DNA from: Floridanema evergladense
GTDB lineage: Bacteria; Cyanobacteriota; Cyanobacteriia; Cyanobacteriales; Aerosakkonemataceae
Direction: 5' to 3' (one strand)
Assembly: GCF_041929205.1 (NCBI RefSeq)
Contig: NZ_JBHFNT010000048.1
DNA length: 64,000 nucleotides
In this document: piece after piece, positions 33,231 through 43,092 of the stretch
Numbering within the stretch: position 1 is the first letter of the stretch
Layout: every line of letters begins with the position of its first letter
Translations under genes and position numbers: made by a program
Notes under the pieces: model-generated
Told to the model about the DNA's origin: nothing
Database searches by the model: none
What the model saw: only the letters and a program-made list of their open reading frames with translations

Positions 33231-33262
33231 AAAACCCGGTTTTTCTCAAAAACTGGGTTTTT
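33231..33262 (+). terminator. purQ terminator
   Basis: AAAACCCGGTTTT pairs with AAAACTGGGTTTT with one mismatch, six bases after the purQ stop, ending in a T-run. It resembles the hairpin after rpiA. Confidence 0.75.
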
Positions 33263-33304
33263 GATTTAATTATTGTAATATTCAAAGTTGAGGAATCAAA
33301 TGTG

Positions 33305-33874
33305 ATGCCACCTAACATAATTTTGCTAGTATTCGCATTCTTTTTGTTTTTGTCTGTACCAAAAAATAAAATGATTTGGCAAATAATTTTGTGTCAAATT
33401 CAAGCTATTAAAATAGCTCGACACGCGGAGCAGAAATTTAGTTTAAGCGAAGATGAAGATAAAAATAATGATACAATATTTAAAGATTTTCTGGTAGCAC
33501 GTTGGTTCGATCCCCTTAATACAACAGCTAATGCTTATCTAAGTTACCTTTATCCTTGCCCGGTTTTCCTCAGTCATGAAAATGGCGATCGCATAGTTGG
33601 TAATCAATTCACAATTGTTGGTCAAGCAAATCCTAATGTTAGTATTTATTGTAGAATTACTACTAACCTTGAATTGTTGGGCAACTTAATTCCCATTGGT
33701 GATGATGAGATATTGCTGGAAACAGAAACAATGACTGACGATGATGGTAATTTTGAGGTTAATGTTTCATTTCAAACCTCAAAAACTCCTGGTACTAAAT
33801 ATAGAGTTTTTGTAATTGAAAATAGCGATCGAGAAACGCTCGTGGGAACAGAGATTACCCTAATTCAGAAGTAA
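33305..33874 (+). CDS. Hypothetical protein with N-terminal membrane segment and Ig-like region
   Basis: A 189-residue protein. Residues 3-18 are hydrophobic (NIILLVFAFFLFLSVP) and likely a membrane anchor or uncleaved signal. The C-terminal half (DRIVGNQFTIVGQANPNVSI, DDGNFEVNVSFQTSKTPGT) has the pattern of a bacterial Ig-like or carbohydrate-binding beta sandwich. GTG 33302 is an alternative start one codon earlier. No family recognised. Confidence 0.55.
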   Translation: MPPNIILLVFAFFLFLSVPKNKMIWQIILCQIQAIKIARHAEQKFSLSEDEDKNNDTIFKDFLVARWFDPLNTTANAYLSYLYPCPVFLSHENGDRIVGNQFTIVGQANPNVSIYCRITTNLELLGNLIPIGDDEILLETETMTDDDGNFEVNVSFQTSKTPGTKYRVFVIENSDRETLVGTEITLIQK

Positions 33875-33893
33875 GAAGAGAATCTTAGAGGAT

Positions 33894-34052
33894 TTAGTTA
33901 ACTCTTAAATTTCGCACTTCCTCCAAATTTAATCCTGTTGTTTGACTGATAGTTTGGTCATCTAACCCTACATCAATTAATCTCTTAGCAATTTCTACTG
34001 ATGTTTGTTTTACTGCTGGGTTAACCGCCTTTGTAATAGCATAAAAACTTAA
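33894..34052 (-). pseudogene. C-terminal fragment of an Rpn/PD-(D/E)XK nuclease-family gene
   Basis: An open frame without start reads FYAITKAVNPAVKQTSVEIA followed by KRLIDVGLDDQTISQTTGLN and LEEVRNLRVN, then stops. The pattern resembles the C-terminal helix pair of Rpn-type recombination-promoting nucleases (LL..G.....I...TGL..EEI..L). An in-frame stop lies just upstream, so only a remnant remains. Confidence 0.5.
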
Positions 34053-34147
34053 TTAAGAAATTTGACGATCGCTAAATTCCTCCTCCTCACCCCCTAACAG
34101 CCAAAAATGCCGTAAAATTTTGATAATTATTATCTGAGGGGTAAGAA

Positions 34148-34534
34148 ATGGAATCTCGCGAATACGAATTTAGTAGTTCCCAGAACGAACTGATCAAGAA
34201 TTTAGCTGATAAAATGCGCTTTGTAGCTTACTTTCTGATCGCTGGTGGTGTTCTAGGCGTGATTGGCGGACTACTCAACCTGCGAGTAGGCGTAGGTAGT
34301 ATCATCAATGGAATTGTTTACATCTTAATCGGCGTTTGGACTAACAATGCTGCTTCAGCTTTCCGACGCATTGTTGAAACTACTGGAAATGACATCGAAA
34401 ATTTGATGGGTGCGTTGGGTGAGTTGCGAAAACTTTACACTTTGCAATATTGGTTGTTAATCATTGCTTTGGTGTTTATTGCGATCGCATTAGTGTTTAC
34501 TTTGATTTTCGGACTAGCTACTGTCAGTAGATAG
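34148..34534 (+). CDS. Hypothetical membrane protein
   Basis: A 128-residue protein with three likely transmembrane segments: FVAYFLIAGGVLGVIGGLL, VGSIINGIVYILIGVW and WLLIIALVFIAIALVFTLIF. A soluble helical loop (ASAFRRIVETTGNDIENLMG) lies between the second and third. GAGGGG precedes the ATG. No named family is recognised. Confidence 0.75.
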   Translation: MESREYEFSSSQNELIKNLADKMRFVAYFLIAGGVLGVIGGLLNLRVGVGSIINGIVYILIGVWTNNAASAFRRIVETTGNDIENLMGALGELRKLYTLQYWLLIIALVFIAIALVFTLIFGLATVSR

Positions 34535-34646
34535 CGTGTTAATAATTACCAATTGAAATGAGGTCAAACAAGTATTTTTTGAAAGTCAGAATACGGATAG
34601 TGAAAATTTTTAACTTCCTGGATTCTGACTTTCAATTCTCAAAACT

Positions 34647-35228
34647 TTACTCTGTGGTTGTCACACTTTGCTGTTCTATGCCACGCATTTGCCAAATCTT
34701 GTTTACAGCGACTCCTAACAACATAGCTAACAAAATAGCAGTAAATATCGGCAACAAAATTCCTAAAATTGACAAAACTACCGAAGTTGCTGTTTCAAAT
34801 GTCGCTAAAACTGGATTTGCCAAACCGCCAGTTGTAGTAGTGGAAAATAAGCGAGTAATATTAGTAATTCCTTCTACAATAGCAGCAGAACCTCCACCTG
34901 CGATCGCAGCTACAGTCCACTGAAGTACAGGGTCAAAATGAGTAAACATCGAAGCAGTAATAATTGTCCCTGTCGCTACGGCAACTGGTGTTGCTAAAGC
35001 ATCTAAAAAATGATCTAACCAAGGAATATAATAGGCAGTAACTTCGATTAAAGTAGCAATAAAAAATGCTATTAAAGCTTCATAACTACCAATCCACTCA
35101 AACCCAGATCCAGGTGTCCAAACTCCTGTCAAAGCAGCAATACTCATCGCTAAAGGTGGCACAAATACCCGAAAACCACAAGCAGCACTTAAACTGATTC
35201 CTAAACAAATTCCTAACAAAATATCCAT
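34647..35228 (-). CDS. DUF4126 membrane protein
   Basis: A 193-residue protein with four to five transmembrane segments. ICLGISLSAACGFRVFVPPL at the N-terminus, then ALIAFFIATLIEVTAYYIPW and LDHFLDALATPVAVATGTII are typical of DUF4126. Function unknown. It converges on 34148-34534. Confidence 0.82.
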   Translation of the reverse strand: MDILLGICLGISLSAACGFRVFVPPLAMSIAALTGVWTPGSGFEWIGSYEALIAFFIATLIEVTAYYIPWLDHFLDALATPVAVATGTIITASMFTHFDPVLQWTVAAIAGGGSAAIVEGITNITRLFSTTTTGGLANPVLATFETATSVVLSILGILLPIFTAILLAMLLGVAVNKIWQMRGIEQQSVTTTE

Positions 35229-35472
35229 AGATTTTTCCTGAAAAATTAATTATCCATCGCCTTTTATTAAATTTGGCAAAATTCAGGGGTACTTTACATC
35301 TAACTGTTGGTGGAATTATCCTGGAAAATTATTGAAGAAATTACTTTGTTTCTGCTAAATCGATCGCAGCAATCTCTTCCTTTTTACTTAATAATTTAAT
35401 CCAATAGAAAGAGTAAACAGCGATCCTAAATTGGCTAAGTTCATAGAAATAATGAAACAGAGGATACAATCT

Positions 35473-35769
35473 ATGACTAACCAACCTAATCCTACAATGC
35501 CAGAAGATCCCAAAGAAGCTGAACCTGGAAGAGGCGCACCTGGTAACAATCATTACGGCGTACAAACTGCACAAAATACGAATGTTAATCCACCAGATGC
35601 GGAAATACCTTCTAATGTTGATGTAGAGCAGAACATCGAGCAATTAGAAGCATTTAGAGAGCAAGAAGAAGGTAGTGATTTAGACACCGCTGCTGGTTAT
35701 GTGATTGATGAATCTGGACGACTCGATAACTTTGCGATCGAGCCGGAGATGTATGTAGAAGAACGCTAA
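35473..35769 (+). CDS. Hypothetical acidic, probably disordered protein
   Basis: A 98-residue protein from ATG 35473 (MTNQPNPTMPEDPKEAEPGR). It is rich in N, P, D and E with no hydrophobic core in the first half, then QNIEQLEAFREQEEGSDLDT and a C-terminal DNFAIEPEMYVEER. The upstream frame to 35431 has no family support. Likely a conserved small cyanobacterial protein; function unknown. Confidence 0.55.
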   Translation: MTNQPNPTMPEDPKEAEPGRGAPGNNHYGVQTAQNTNVNPPDAEIPSNVDVEQNIEQLEAFREQEEGSDLDTAAGYVIDESGRLDNFAIEPEMYVEER

Positions 35770-35953
35770 AATTTATTCAATTCTAGCTGGGAGAACTAAA
35801 CTCAATTTTATCTCCCAGTTTTAGTAATAGCCATTAATTGAAATCAATAGTAAAATAGGAAAGTGCATCTATTTTGGTTAATAATTTAAAAAGAGCTATT
35901 TGATTTGCCAGATTTTTGACTATACTAGTCTAATTTACAGTATAAAATAAATC

Positions 35954-37597
35954 ATGTTCGCTGCCCCAAGAGTAAATTTAATGAATGAGGCGTTAATCAA
36001 TTGTTTTATCCAATTAATTTCCAGAAATATAGGTTTGCATATTAGGGAGGAGGATAAAAATACATTAACTAAGAAAATTTGGCAAAGGATAAAGTTATTG
36101 CGAATCCCTAATCCTGAAGACTATTATCTATTTTTAGAGACTAGAAATTCTCAAACTAAAGTAGGAAATTGGTCGGCGGAACAGGAATGGAAAGAGTTAG
36201 TATGCTTGCTGACTACGGGAGAAAGTTACTTTTTTCGCGATCGAGGGCAATTTACTCTGCTTAGAACCAAAATTCTACCAGAAATCATTGCCGCCAAACA
36301 ACAAAGCTCAGAGAAAATAAATAATCACAAAAAATCTCTTAGGGTTTGGAGTGCTGGCTGTTCTACAGGCGAAGAACCTTATTCTTTAGCTATTTTAATT
36401 AAAGAATTGATTCCTGACTTAGATAATTGGAATATCTTAGTTATAGGAACAGATATTAATTATAAAGCTATTGAGAAAGCCAAACAAGGAATTTATAATC
36501 CTTGGTCTTTTCGGTTAGTAGATCCTCATTTACAAATAGATTATTTTCAACAGCGACAAAACGAATGGCAAATTGACGATCGCATTCGTCAAATGGTGAA
36601 GTTACAACAGGGAAATTTATTAACTGATAATTTCCCCAACTATAATACAGAGATTCATGATATGGATTTGATTCTCTGTCGAAATGTATTTGTTTATTTT
36701 GAACACCAAGCTATTACAAAAGTAGTTGAAAAATTTTACAATACCTTAGTTCCTGGTGGTTACTTAATGACAGCACACACTGAACTTTATAGTCAGGATA
36801 TGGGAGAATTCCAAGTTAATATATTACCAGAATCAGTAATTTATCAACGAAGACAAGGTAAGCAATTAGAGTCAAATAATTTCGTGCAGTCTGAGGTAGG
36901 AAAAACCGATTTACATAAACGATACCGTTCTCATCGTAGTCAAGTATTTAAGAGTGAAATAGCAAAAGATTCAGAGAAACCTACGGTAGTAAAAGAATTA
37001 CTACACCAAACAAAATCTTCTCATGGTGAACTTCGTTATGGAGAGTCTGCGATCGCAAAACCAACAGAAATCGCCACTAAAAATATAGCTAATTCTCTTA
37101 ATGAAAATTCATCGAGTAATTTGCTCGAAGAAGCAGAAATACTTTTTCAAGAAGAAGCTTATATGCAAGCAATTAACAAAGCTGAACAAATAATTGCTTG
37201 TCATCCTCAACATTTTGCAGCTTATTACTTACTCGCGCAAGCTTATGCGAACTTAGGACAACATAATCAAGCTGTTTACTACTGTCAGAAAGCGATCGCA
37301 ATAGACTCTTTAGCAGTACAACCCTATTATTTATTAGCGCAAATTGCTGAAGAAAAGCAAGACCTAGAAAAAGCAAAATTATTTTTCAAAAGAATTATTT
37401 ATTTAGCACCTTCTTCTATTTCAGCATACTTAGAACTTGCCGCTATTTATGACAAAGAGGGAAATACTAATAGAGCCAAAAAAATGTTAGCAACTGCTTT
37501 AGAACTGCTCAAACAGCTACCATCCTCAGCTATAGTGGAGCAGCAAAGTTCCGTAACTGCTGGCGAGTTGGTAGAATACGTTAAGAAATTATTGTAA
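35954..37597 (+). CDS. cheR: CheR methyltransferase with C-terminal TPR repeats
   Basis: A 547-residue chemoreceptor glutamate methyltransferase. Residues 10-290 are the CheR domain: LVCLLTTGESYFFRDRGQF, the SAM-binding VWSAGCSTGEEPYSLAILI (about 131), DLILCRNVFVYFE and LVPGGYLMTAHTEL. A disordered linker follows, then TPRs at about 395-525 (AAYYLLAQAYANLGQHNQAV). ATG 35981 (MNEALINCF) is an alternative start. It begins the chemosensory cluster and would methylate the MCP encoded downstream. TPR-containing CheR proteins are typical of alternative-function (F-type) chemosensory systems. Confidence 0.92.
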   Translation: MFAAPRVNLMNEALINCFIQLISRNIGLHIREEDKNTLTKKIWQRIKLLRIPNPEDYYLFLETRNSQTKVGNWSAEQEWKELVCLLTTGESYFFRDRGQFTLLRTKILPEIIAAKQQSSEKINNHKKSLRVWSAGCSTGEEPYSLAILIKELIPDLDNWNILVIGTDINYKAIEKAKQGIYNPWSFRLVDPHLQIDYFQQRQNEWQIDDRIRQMVKLQQGNLLTDNFPNYNTEIHDMDLILCRNVFVYFEHQAITKVVEKFYNTLVPGGYLMTAHTELYSQDMGEFQVNILPESVIYQRRQGKQLESNNFVQSEVGKTDLHKRYRSHRSQVFKSEIAKDSEKPTVVKELLHQTKSSHGELRYGESAIAKPTEIATKNIANSLNENSSSNLLEEAEILFQEEAYMQAINKAEQIIACHPQHFAAYYLLAQAYANLGQHNQAVYYCQKAIAIDSLAVQPYYLLAQIAEEKQDLEKAKLFFKRIIYLAPSSISAYLELAAIYDKEGNTNRAKKMLATALELLKQLPSSAIVEQQSSVTAGELVEYVKKLL

Positions 37598-37817
37598 GAA
37601 AAATTAATCAATAATCAATTAGCTGAGATCTGCTGGCATAATAAGTAAGTTCAATTATTGATTAAAGTAGAAATAGAAATAAGTAGCAGTTGTTGAGCTT
37701 CTGCACTAACAGCTACTAGGAAAACTATTTCTTGTGGTTGGCAAATTGTAAAGTTATATTGGGTTTAAAATCGAACTTTTATTTCAGAAATTTAGCAAAA
37801 ATACAAATAGGTTAACA

Positions 37818-38864
37818 ATGACTAATAAACCTTACCTGATATTTAGAATAAACAGTTCGCTCTATGGAGTAGAAGCATTTTGCGTACAAGAAATTTTCTC
37901 TTTACCTAATCTGACACCAATAGCTGAAGTACCAGCTGATACTGTTGGTGTGGTGAATTTACGTGGGGATATTCTATCAGTATTAGACTTAAATATTCGC
38001 TTTGGCTATGAGCAATTAGACTATAGTTTAACAGATAGTATAATTGTTTTAGAATGGCAAGAATCTCGTGTAGGAATTATTGTGAATCAAGTCCTGGAAG
38101 TACATAATATTTCTCTGCAAGAAAAGGCGATCGAGCTATTCTACGATCGGGATTTGAATGTAAGCGCTTCGCATTTTATAGCTGGTATTGGCAAAGTAGA
38201 TGCCGATATTATCATGTTACTGAATCATGAAAAAATACTTGGTTATTTCCCAGAGTTTGAACCAAAAATAAATTTAGAAAAAGGAGAATTAATTGACAAA
38301 TTAATCAAAAAAACATTGCTATTTTGTCCACAAGCAACACCCGAAGAAAAAGCTATTTTAAAGGAACGTGCAGATAATTTAAGACTACCAACTCAAAAAG
38401 AAGATTTTACTGGATTAATTCCTTTAGCTGTGGTGGGATTAAATAATGAATATTTTGGAATTGATTTAGCTATTGTGCGAGAATTTACTGATATTCGTCA
38501 AGTTACACCAGTTCCCTGTTGTCCTCCGCATATTATTGGTAATATGAATTTACGAGGGGAAATTTTGACATTAGTTGATATTCGTACTGTGTTGAATATG
38601 CCAATATTAGAAATAGAAAATAAAGCTAATATTAAGGTTATGATTATTAAAATTGAAGATTTAATTGCGGGGGTGACAGTTGATGAAGTGTTTGATGTGA
38701 TGTATTTGCAACCGTTGCAAATTTTACCTGTACCGACAGCGGTGCATTCTGCAAATAGTGAATATTTACGAGGTACAGCTAAGTACTGTGAAAAAATGAT
38801 GAGTATTTTGGATTTAGCTAAAGTTTTTCAGCAAGGTGATTTAATTGTAAATGAGGAAGTGTAG
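37818..38864 (+). CDS. Double-domain CheW-like coupling protein
   Basis: A 348-residue protein with two CheW domains, residues 1-155 and 200-345. Both carry the LRG-type core: VGVVNLRGDILSVLDLNIRF and IGNMNLRGEILTLVDIRTVL. It should link the MCP array to the CheA kinase. Tandem CheW proteins usually occur in large or branched arrays. It lies 220 bases after cheR and five bases before the MCP gene. Confidence 0.9.
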   Translation: MTNKPYLIFRINSSLYGVEAFCVQEIFSLPNLTPIAEVPADTVGVVNLRGDILSVLDLNIRFGYEQLDYSLTDSIIVLEWQESRVGIIVNQVLEVHNISLQEKAIELFYDRDLNVSASHFIAGIGKVDADIIMLLNHEKILGYFPEFEPKINLEKGELIDKLIKKTLLFCPQATPEEKAILKERADNLRLPTQKEDFTGLIPLAVVGLNNEYFGIDLAIVREFTDIRQVTPVPCCPPHIIGNMNLRGEILTLVDIRTVLNMPILEIENKANIKVMIIKIEDLIAGVTVDEVFDVMYLQPLQILPVPTAVHSANSEYLRGTAKYCEKMMSILDLAKVFQQGDLIVNEEV

Positions 38865-38868
38865 GATT

Positions 38869-40335
38869 ATGAAATTTGACAATATGTTTGGTAATTTAAA
38901 GCTAAAAGACAGGATTATTTTAGGGTATTCTGTACCTTTACTGTTTTCAATTACGATCGCAGGTCTAGTTTACTACAATGTAACCAAAGTAGAGGAACAA
39001 AATAAAAGGGAAGTTTTGGGTTATGAACTTGTGAGAAACATAGATGGATTCGCTTTGAGTTTAGCGAGGATTCAAAGAGCAGGTAGAGGACAATTATTAA
39101 AACCGGAATCGCAAAACATTACCAGCTTTCAGGAAGCAGAAACCTCATTTAATAAAGCAACAGAATACTTGCAAGAAAAAGTAGAAGTGGCTAAACAAAG
39201 ACAGCGTTTAACACAAGTCATTACACTAGGAAAACAGTCAATTGAATTTAATAGAAACTTGATCGATTTAGCAAGAACTGGCAGGTTAACAGAAGCATTA
39301 CGAAATTATAATTCCTTAAGTCGGCAAGAATTAAATCGGGAAATTGAGCAAGAATTACAAGCATTTGTGAAAGATGAAAGATTGATTCAACAACAAAAAA
39401 ATCAAGAAACTAAAGATGCGTTAAACACGCTAAATTTAGTAGTAATTATAGGGACATTATTATCTATTGCTTTAGGTATTCCGATCGGTTTATGGATTGC
39501 TTCTCGAATTACTCAAGCAATTAATGAAAGCGTTAGTGCGATCGCTTCTTCCTCCACAGAAATTGCTGCCACCATAGAAGAACAAGAACGCGCCGCTTCT
39601 CAGCAAGCTTCCGCAGTTCATCAAACTACCACCACTATTGATGAATTAGGCGTATCTTCTCGTCAATCAGCCGAACAAGCGGAAATGTCAGCCAAAGGCG
39701 CACAAGAAGCTTTAGAAAAAGCTGAAGAAGGAAGTTCTGCGGTAGAACTTTCTTTGCAAGAAATGGCAAGTTTGAAACAAAAAGTAGAAGCGATCGCCAA
39801 TCAAATTCTCAACTTAAGCGAACAAACCAACCAAATAGGTAACATTTCTACCTTAGTTAGCGAATTAGCCAACCAAACAAATATGTTAGCTTTAAACGCC
39901 GCAGTAGAAGCCGTGCGTGCTGGCGAACATGGTAAAGGTTTTGGAGTTGTGGCTAGTGAAATTCGCAAATTAGCCGATGCTAGTAAACAATCTGCTGAAA
40001 AAATAAATGGTTTAGTGAATGATATTAAAAATGCCATTAACTCCACAGTAATTGTTACTAAAGAAGGCACTAAAAGCGCCGAACAAGGAGAATTAATTGC
40101 TCAAAAAACAGCCGATGCTTTTGCTAGCATCATGGCAGAAATCAGCAACGTTTATGAAAGTAGTCAACAAATCTCCTTGAACGTCAAACAGCAAGCTACA
40201 GCCATTCAACAAGTAGCCTCAGCAATGAATTCGTTAAGTACAGCTGCGATGCAAAACGCCAGTGGAATCAGCCAAACTAAACTAGGTACCCAAAAACTCA
40301 ACGAAGTTGCTGTAAATCTTAAATCAGTTGTCTAA
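38869..40335 (+). CDS. Methyl-accepting chemotaxis protein
   Basis: A 488-residue MCP from ATG 38869 (MKFDNMFGNLKLKDRIILGY), five bases after the CheW stop. Two transmembrane helices (about 18-36 and 188-210) flank a short four-helix-bundle-like sensor. A HAMP domain is not obvious. The cytoplasmic signalling domain has its tip near MLALNAAVEAVRAGEHGKGF (about 340-350). Methylation-type Q/E residues flank it. It feeds the CheA in the same operon. Confidence 0.93.
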   Translation: MKFDNMFGNLKLKDRIILGYSVPLLFSITIAGLVYYNVTKVEEQNKREVLGYELVRNIDGFALSLARIQRAGRGQLLKPESQNITSFQEAETSFNKATEYLQEKVEVAKQRQRLTQVITLGKQSIEFNRNLIDLARTGRLTEALRNYNSLSRQELNREIEQELQAFVKDERLIQQQKNQETKDALNTLNLVVIIGTLLSIALGIPIGLWIASRITQAINESVSAIASSSTEIAATIEEQERAASQQASAVHQTTTTIDELGVSSRQSAEQAEMSAKGAQEALEKAEEGSSAVELSLQEMASLKQKVEAIANQILNLSEQTNQIGNISTLVSELANQTNMLALNAAVEAVRAGEHGKGFGVVASEIRKLADASKQSAEKINGLVNDIKNAINSTVIVTKEGTKSAEQGELIAQKTADAFASIMAEISNVYESSQQISLNVKQQATAIQQVASAMNSLSTAAMQNASGISQTKLGTQKLNEVAVNLKSVV

Positions 40336-40490
40336 TAGTTGATACATTTATGCTGAAAAAGGGCATCCTAAACTTAGACTAAGCGATCGGACTATTTGGC
40401 GGAAAATGAACAAAATTACAAGTAGAAATACTTTACCCAATTAATGTTTTAAAATCGATCGGGTCAAGCAATGGCAAAGGAGAAATAATA

Positions 40491-43004
40491 ATGTTTATCG
40501 ATGATGAAGAACTGAGAATTATTTTTAAATCAGCCAGTGAGGAACATTTACAAAAATTAGAAGAGGGGTTATTAAAATTAGAAAAAAATCCGCACGATCG
40601 CGCAAATTTAGAAGAACTTATGCGGGAAGCACATAGTCTCAAAGGCGATGCTGGAATGTTGGGATTAAAAGATATTTCCACTCTTGCCCATCAATTAGAG
40701 CATATTTTAGGTACAATCAAGCGAGATGAAGCAGAATTATCGCCTGATGTTAGCGATCGACTTTATCAAGGATTAGATGCCATTAGCCAATTAATAGCCG
40801 AAGCAGTTGAAGGTACTCCAGCGCACATCGATGCCTTTCATGTTTTAGCATACATGATGGGAGGAAATAGCCCAGAAACTTCTCCTAATACAACAGAAAA
40901 TCATCCATTATCAGAAGCAGAAACTAACGAAGAAGAACCCTTATCTGTACAGCAAATAAGAGAAAATTTACCAGAGTCAGAAACTACAATTACTGCAACT
41001 GATGTAGAAATAATTTACCCAGAAGTAGAAGATCCACCAAACGTTAACACCCCAAATCTTACATCTGATGCAGTTACCAGCAAAGAAATAAAAAAAATAA
41101 ATTTTACCATTTCTTCAATTTCAGAAAACTCTCCAGAATCACTAAAAGAAACAACTAACAAAACCTCCACCGAACAAACTTACCGAATTGAAAGCGTTAG
41201 AGTAGAAACTCGCCATTTAGACTCCCTAATGACTCAAGCAGGTGAACTTACAGTCACCAAAATTCGGGTTAATCATCGACTAGCAGAAATTGAAGAAATC
41301 GCTAACTTATGTGAAGAATATAGTCGCATTCGCTCCCAAACTTCGAGAATAACAATCAAAACAGAATCAGCATCAATAGCATTTTTCTCTTCTGCTGCTT
41401 CTCTATTCTCTTTGCCGAAAAGTTCTGATTTAGTACTGAGAAAAGACTTATCTCAATCTACAGAAAAATTTCTAGAGAGACTGGGAACGTTAGTTAAGAA
41501 ATTACGCAGTTCCCTTTATGAAGATGTCCAAAGATTAGAAGTAATTTCTGATGAACTTTCTGATGGAATTAGAACTCTGCGACTGTTACCATTAGCGACT
41601 ATTTTTAATTTATTTCCGCGCATGGTACGCGACTTAGCTAAACAACAAGGTAAAGAAATTAATTTTATTATTGAAGGAGGCGAAACTAAAGCCGATAAAC
41701 GCATCATTGAAGAAATGAAAGACCCTTTGATGCACATGATTCGTAATTGTGTCGATCACGGAATAGAAACTGTAGAAGAAAGATGTCGTCTCGGTAAGTC
41801 TCCTCAAGGAACTATTATATTGCGAGCTAAACAAACAACTACTAACGTAGTAATAGAAGTTATCGATGATGGTAGCGGATTAGATTTGGAAAAAATCAAA
41901 CAAACAGCATTAAAACGGCGTGTTTGTCGGGAAGAAGAACTAAGTACAATGACACCATCCCAAATTCAATCTTTAATTTTTACACCCGGATTTTCTACTC
42001 GAACTTTTGTTACTGAAGTTTCAGGTAGGGGTGTAGGTTTAGATGTGGCGCGGACTAATGTAGAACATTTGAAAGGCAATATCCAAGTTGAATCTAATTT
42101 CGGCATGGGTTGTACAATTCGGATGTTGTTACCCACAACTTTAGCGACAGCGCACGTATTAATTGTTTCAGTCGATAATATTTCTTATGCAATTCCTGTG
42201 GAATATGTGATGATGGCGCGGTTAATTACACAGGAAGATATTTTTCCTATAGAAGGTCAAGATACAATTGTTGTAGATTCTCAACCTATTTCTGTGACTC
42301 ATTTAGCTGATTTATTAGAAATAAATCATCAGCAGGGATGGGGAACGCTTCCGCTTCAGTACGCAACGACAAATTCACAACATTTGCCTTGTATCATTAT
42401 TAAAGTAGGAGATGCTACTTTGGGATTAATTGTAGACGCATTGCTGGACGAACAGGATGTCATGCTCAAACCTCAAGGTAAATTGCTCAAGCGGGTGCGG
42501 AATGTTTCTGGAGCAACTATTTTGGGTACTGGGGAAGTTTGTATGGTGTTAAATCCTCAAGATTTGATTAAATCTGTGCGTAAGCAAGCGGTGTCAAAAG
42601 TTGCGAGACGAGTTGTAAAATCTCTACCTACAACTGAGCGGAAACAAGTAATTTTGTTGGTAGAAGATTCGATCGCCATTCGTACCCAAGAAAAACGTAT
42701 CCTAGAAGGAGCAGGTTATGAAGTCGTAACTGCTGTAGATGGCATGGATGCACTTAGTAAATTAAAATCTCGCTCTTATGATGCTATAGTCTCTGACATT
42801 CAAATGCCGAATTTAGATGGTTTATCGCTTGCCGCTAAAATTCGCCAACATAAAGAATATAGCGAAATACCAATTATTTTAGTAACTTCCTTAGCCAGCG
42901 ATGAAGATAAAAAAAGGGGTGCAGAAGCAGGTGCTAATGCCTATATTACCAAAGGCACTTTTAACCAACAGGTGTTATTAGATACTCTCAGAAGACTCGT
43001 TTAA
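40491..43004 (+). CDS. cheA: Hybrid histidine kinase CheA with C-terminal receiver
   Basis: An 837-residue protein. An Hpt (P1) domain at 5-110 carries the phosphorylated His in MREAHSLKGDAGMLGL (about 47). An acidic linker follows, then dimerisation, an HATPase with MIRNCVDHGIETVEE, the VIDDGSGLD box and GRGVGLDVARTNVE, a CheW-like P5 domain at about 560-700, and a receiver at about 720-837 with phospho-Asp in IVSDIQMPNLDGL. No P2 domain is evident. The receiver may replace a separate CheY or act as a phosphate sink, as in Frz/Pil-type systems. Confidence 0.93.
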   Translation: MFIDDEELRIIFKSASEEHLQKLEEGLLKLEKNPHDRANLEELMREAHSLKGDAGMLGLKDISTLAHQLEHILGTIKRDEAELSPDVSDRLYQGLDAISQLIAEAVEGTPAHIDAFHVLAYMMGGNSPETSPNTTENHPLSEAETNEEEPLSVQQIRENLPESETTITATDVEIIYPEVEDPPNVNTPNLTSDAVTSKEIKKINFTISSISENSPESLKETTNKTSTEQTYRIESVRVETRHLDSLMTQAGELTVTKIRVNHRLAEIEEIANLCEEYSRIRSQTSRITIKTESASIAFFSSAASLFSLPKSSDLVLRKDLSQSTEKFLERLGTLVKKLRSSLYEDVQRLEVISDELSDGIRTLRLLPLATIFNLFPRMVRDLAKQQGKEINFIIEGGETKADKRIIEEMKDPLMHMIRNCVDHGIETVEERCRLGKSPQGTIILRAKQTTTNVVIEVIDDGSGLDLEKIKQTALKRRVCREEELSTMTPSQIQSLIFTPGFSTRTFVTEVSGRGVGLDVARTNVEHLKGNIQVESNFGMGCTIRMLLPTTLATAHVLIVSVDNISYAIPVEYVMMARLITQEDIFPIEGQDTIVVDSQPISVTHLADLLEINHQQGWGTLPLQYATTNSQHLPCIIIKVGDATLGLIVDALLDEQDVMLKPQGKLLKRVRNVSGATILGTGEVCMVLNPQDLIKSVRKQAVSKVARRVVKSLPTTERKQVILLVEDSIAIRTQEKRILEGAGYEVVTAVDGMDALSKLKSRSYDAIVSDIQMPNLDGLSLAAKIRQHKEYSEIPIILVTSLASDEDKKRGAEAGANAYITKGTFNQQVLLDTLRRLV

Positions 43005-43050
43005 TAGTCGTTAGTCATCGGTGATTAGTCATGAGTAAAAAGACGAATAA

Positions 43051-43092
43051 CAAATGACAAATGATGAATGACGAATGATAAATGACAAATGA
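43051..43092 (+). repeat. Heptameric tandem repeat (CAAATGA) running into the cheB start
   Basis: Six units of 7 bases (CAAATGA, CAAATGA, TGAATGA, CGAATGA, TAAATGA, CAAATGA) sit between cheA and cheB. The last unit supplies the first possible ATG of cheB at 43089. This belongs to the heptameric STRR class of cyanobacteria. Confidence 0.8.

Noticed and set aside
34558..34923. Plus-strand 121-codon frame
   Set aside because: Antisense to DUF4126 with lysine/isoleucine-rich low-complexity composition; no family pattern.
35341..35643. Minus-strand 100-codon frame
   Set aside because: Overlaps the small acidic protein gene in antisense; Cys/Phe/Tyr-rich shadow composition.
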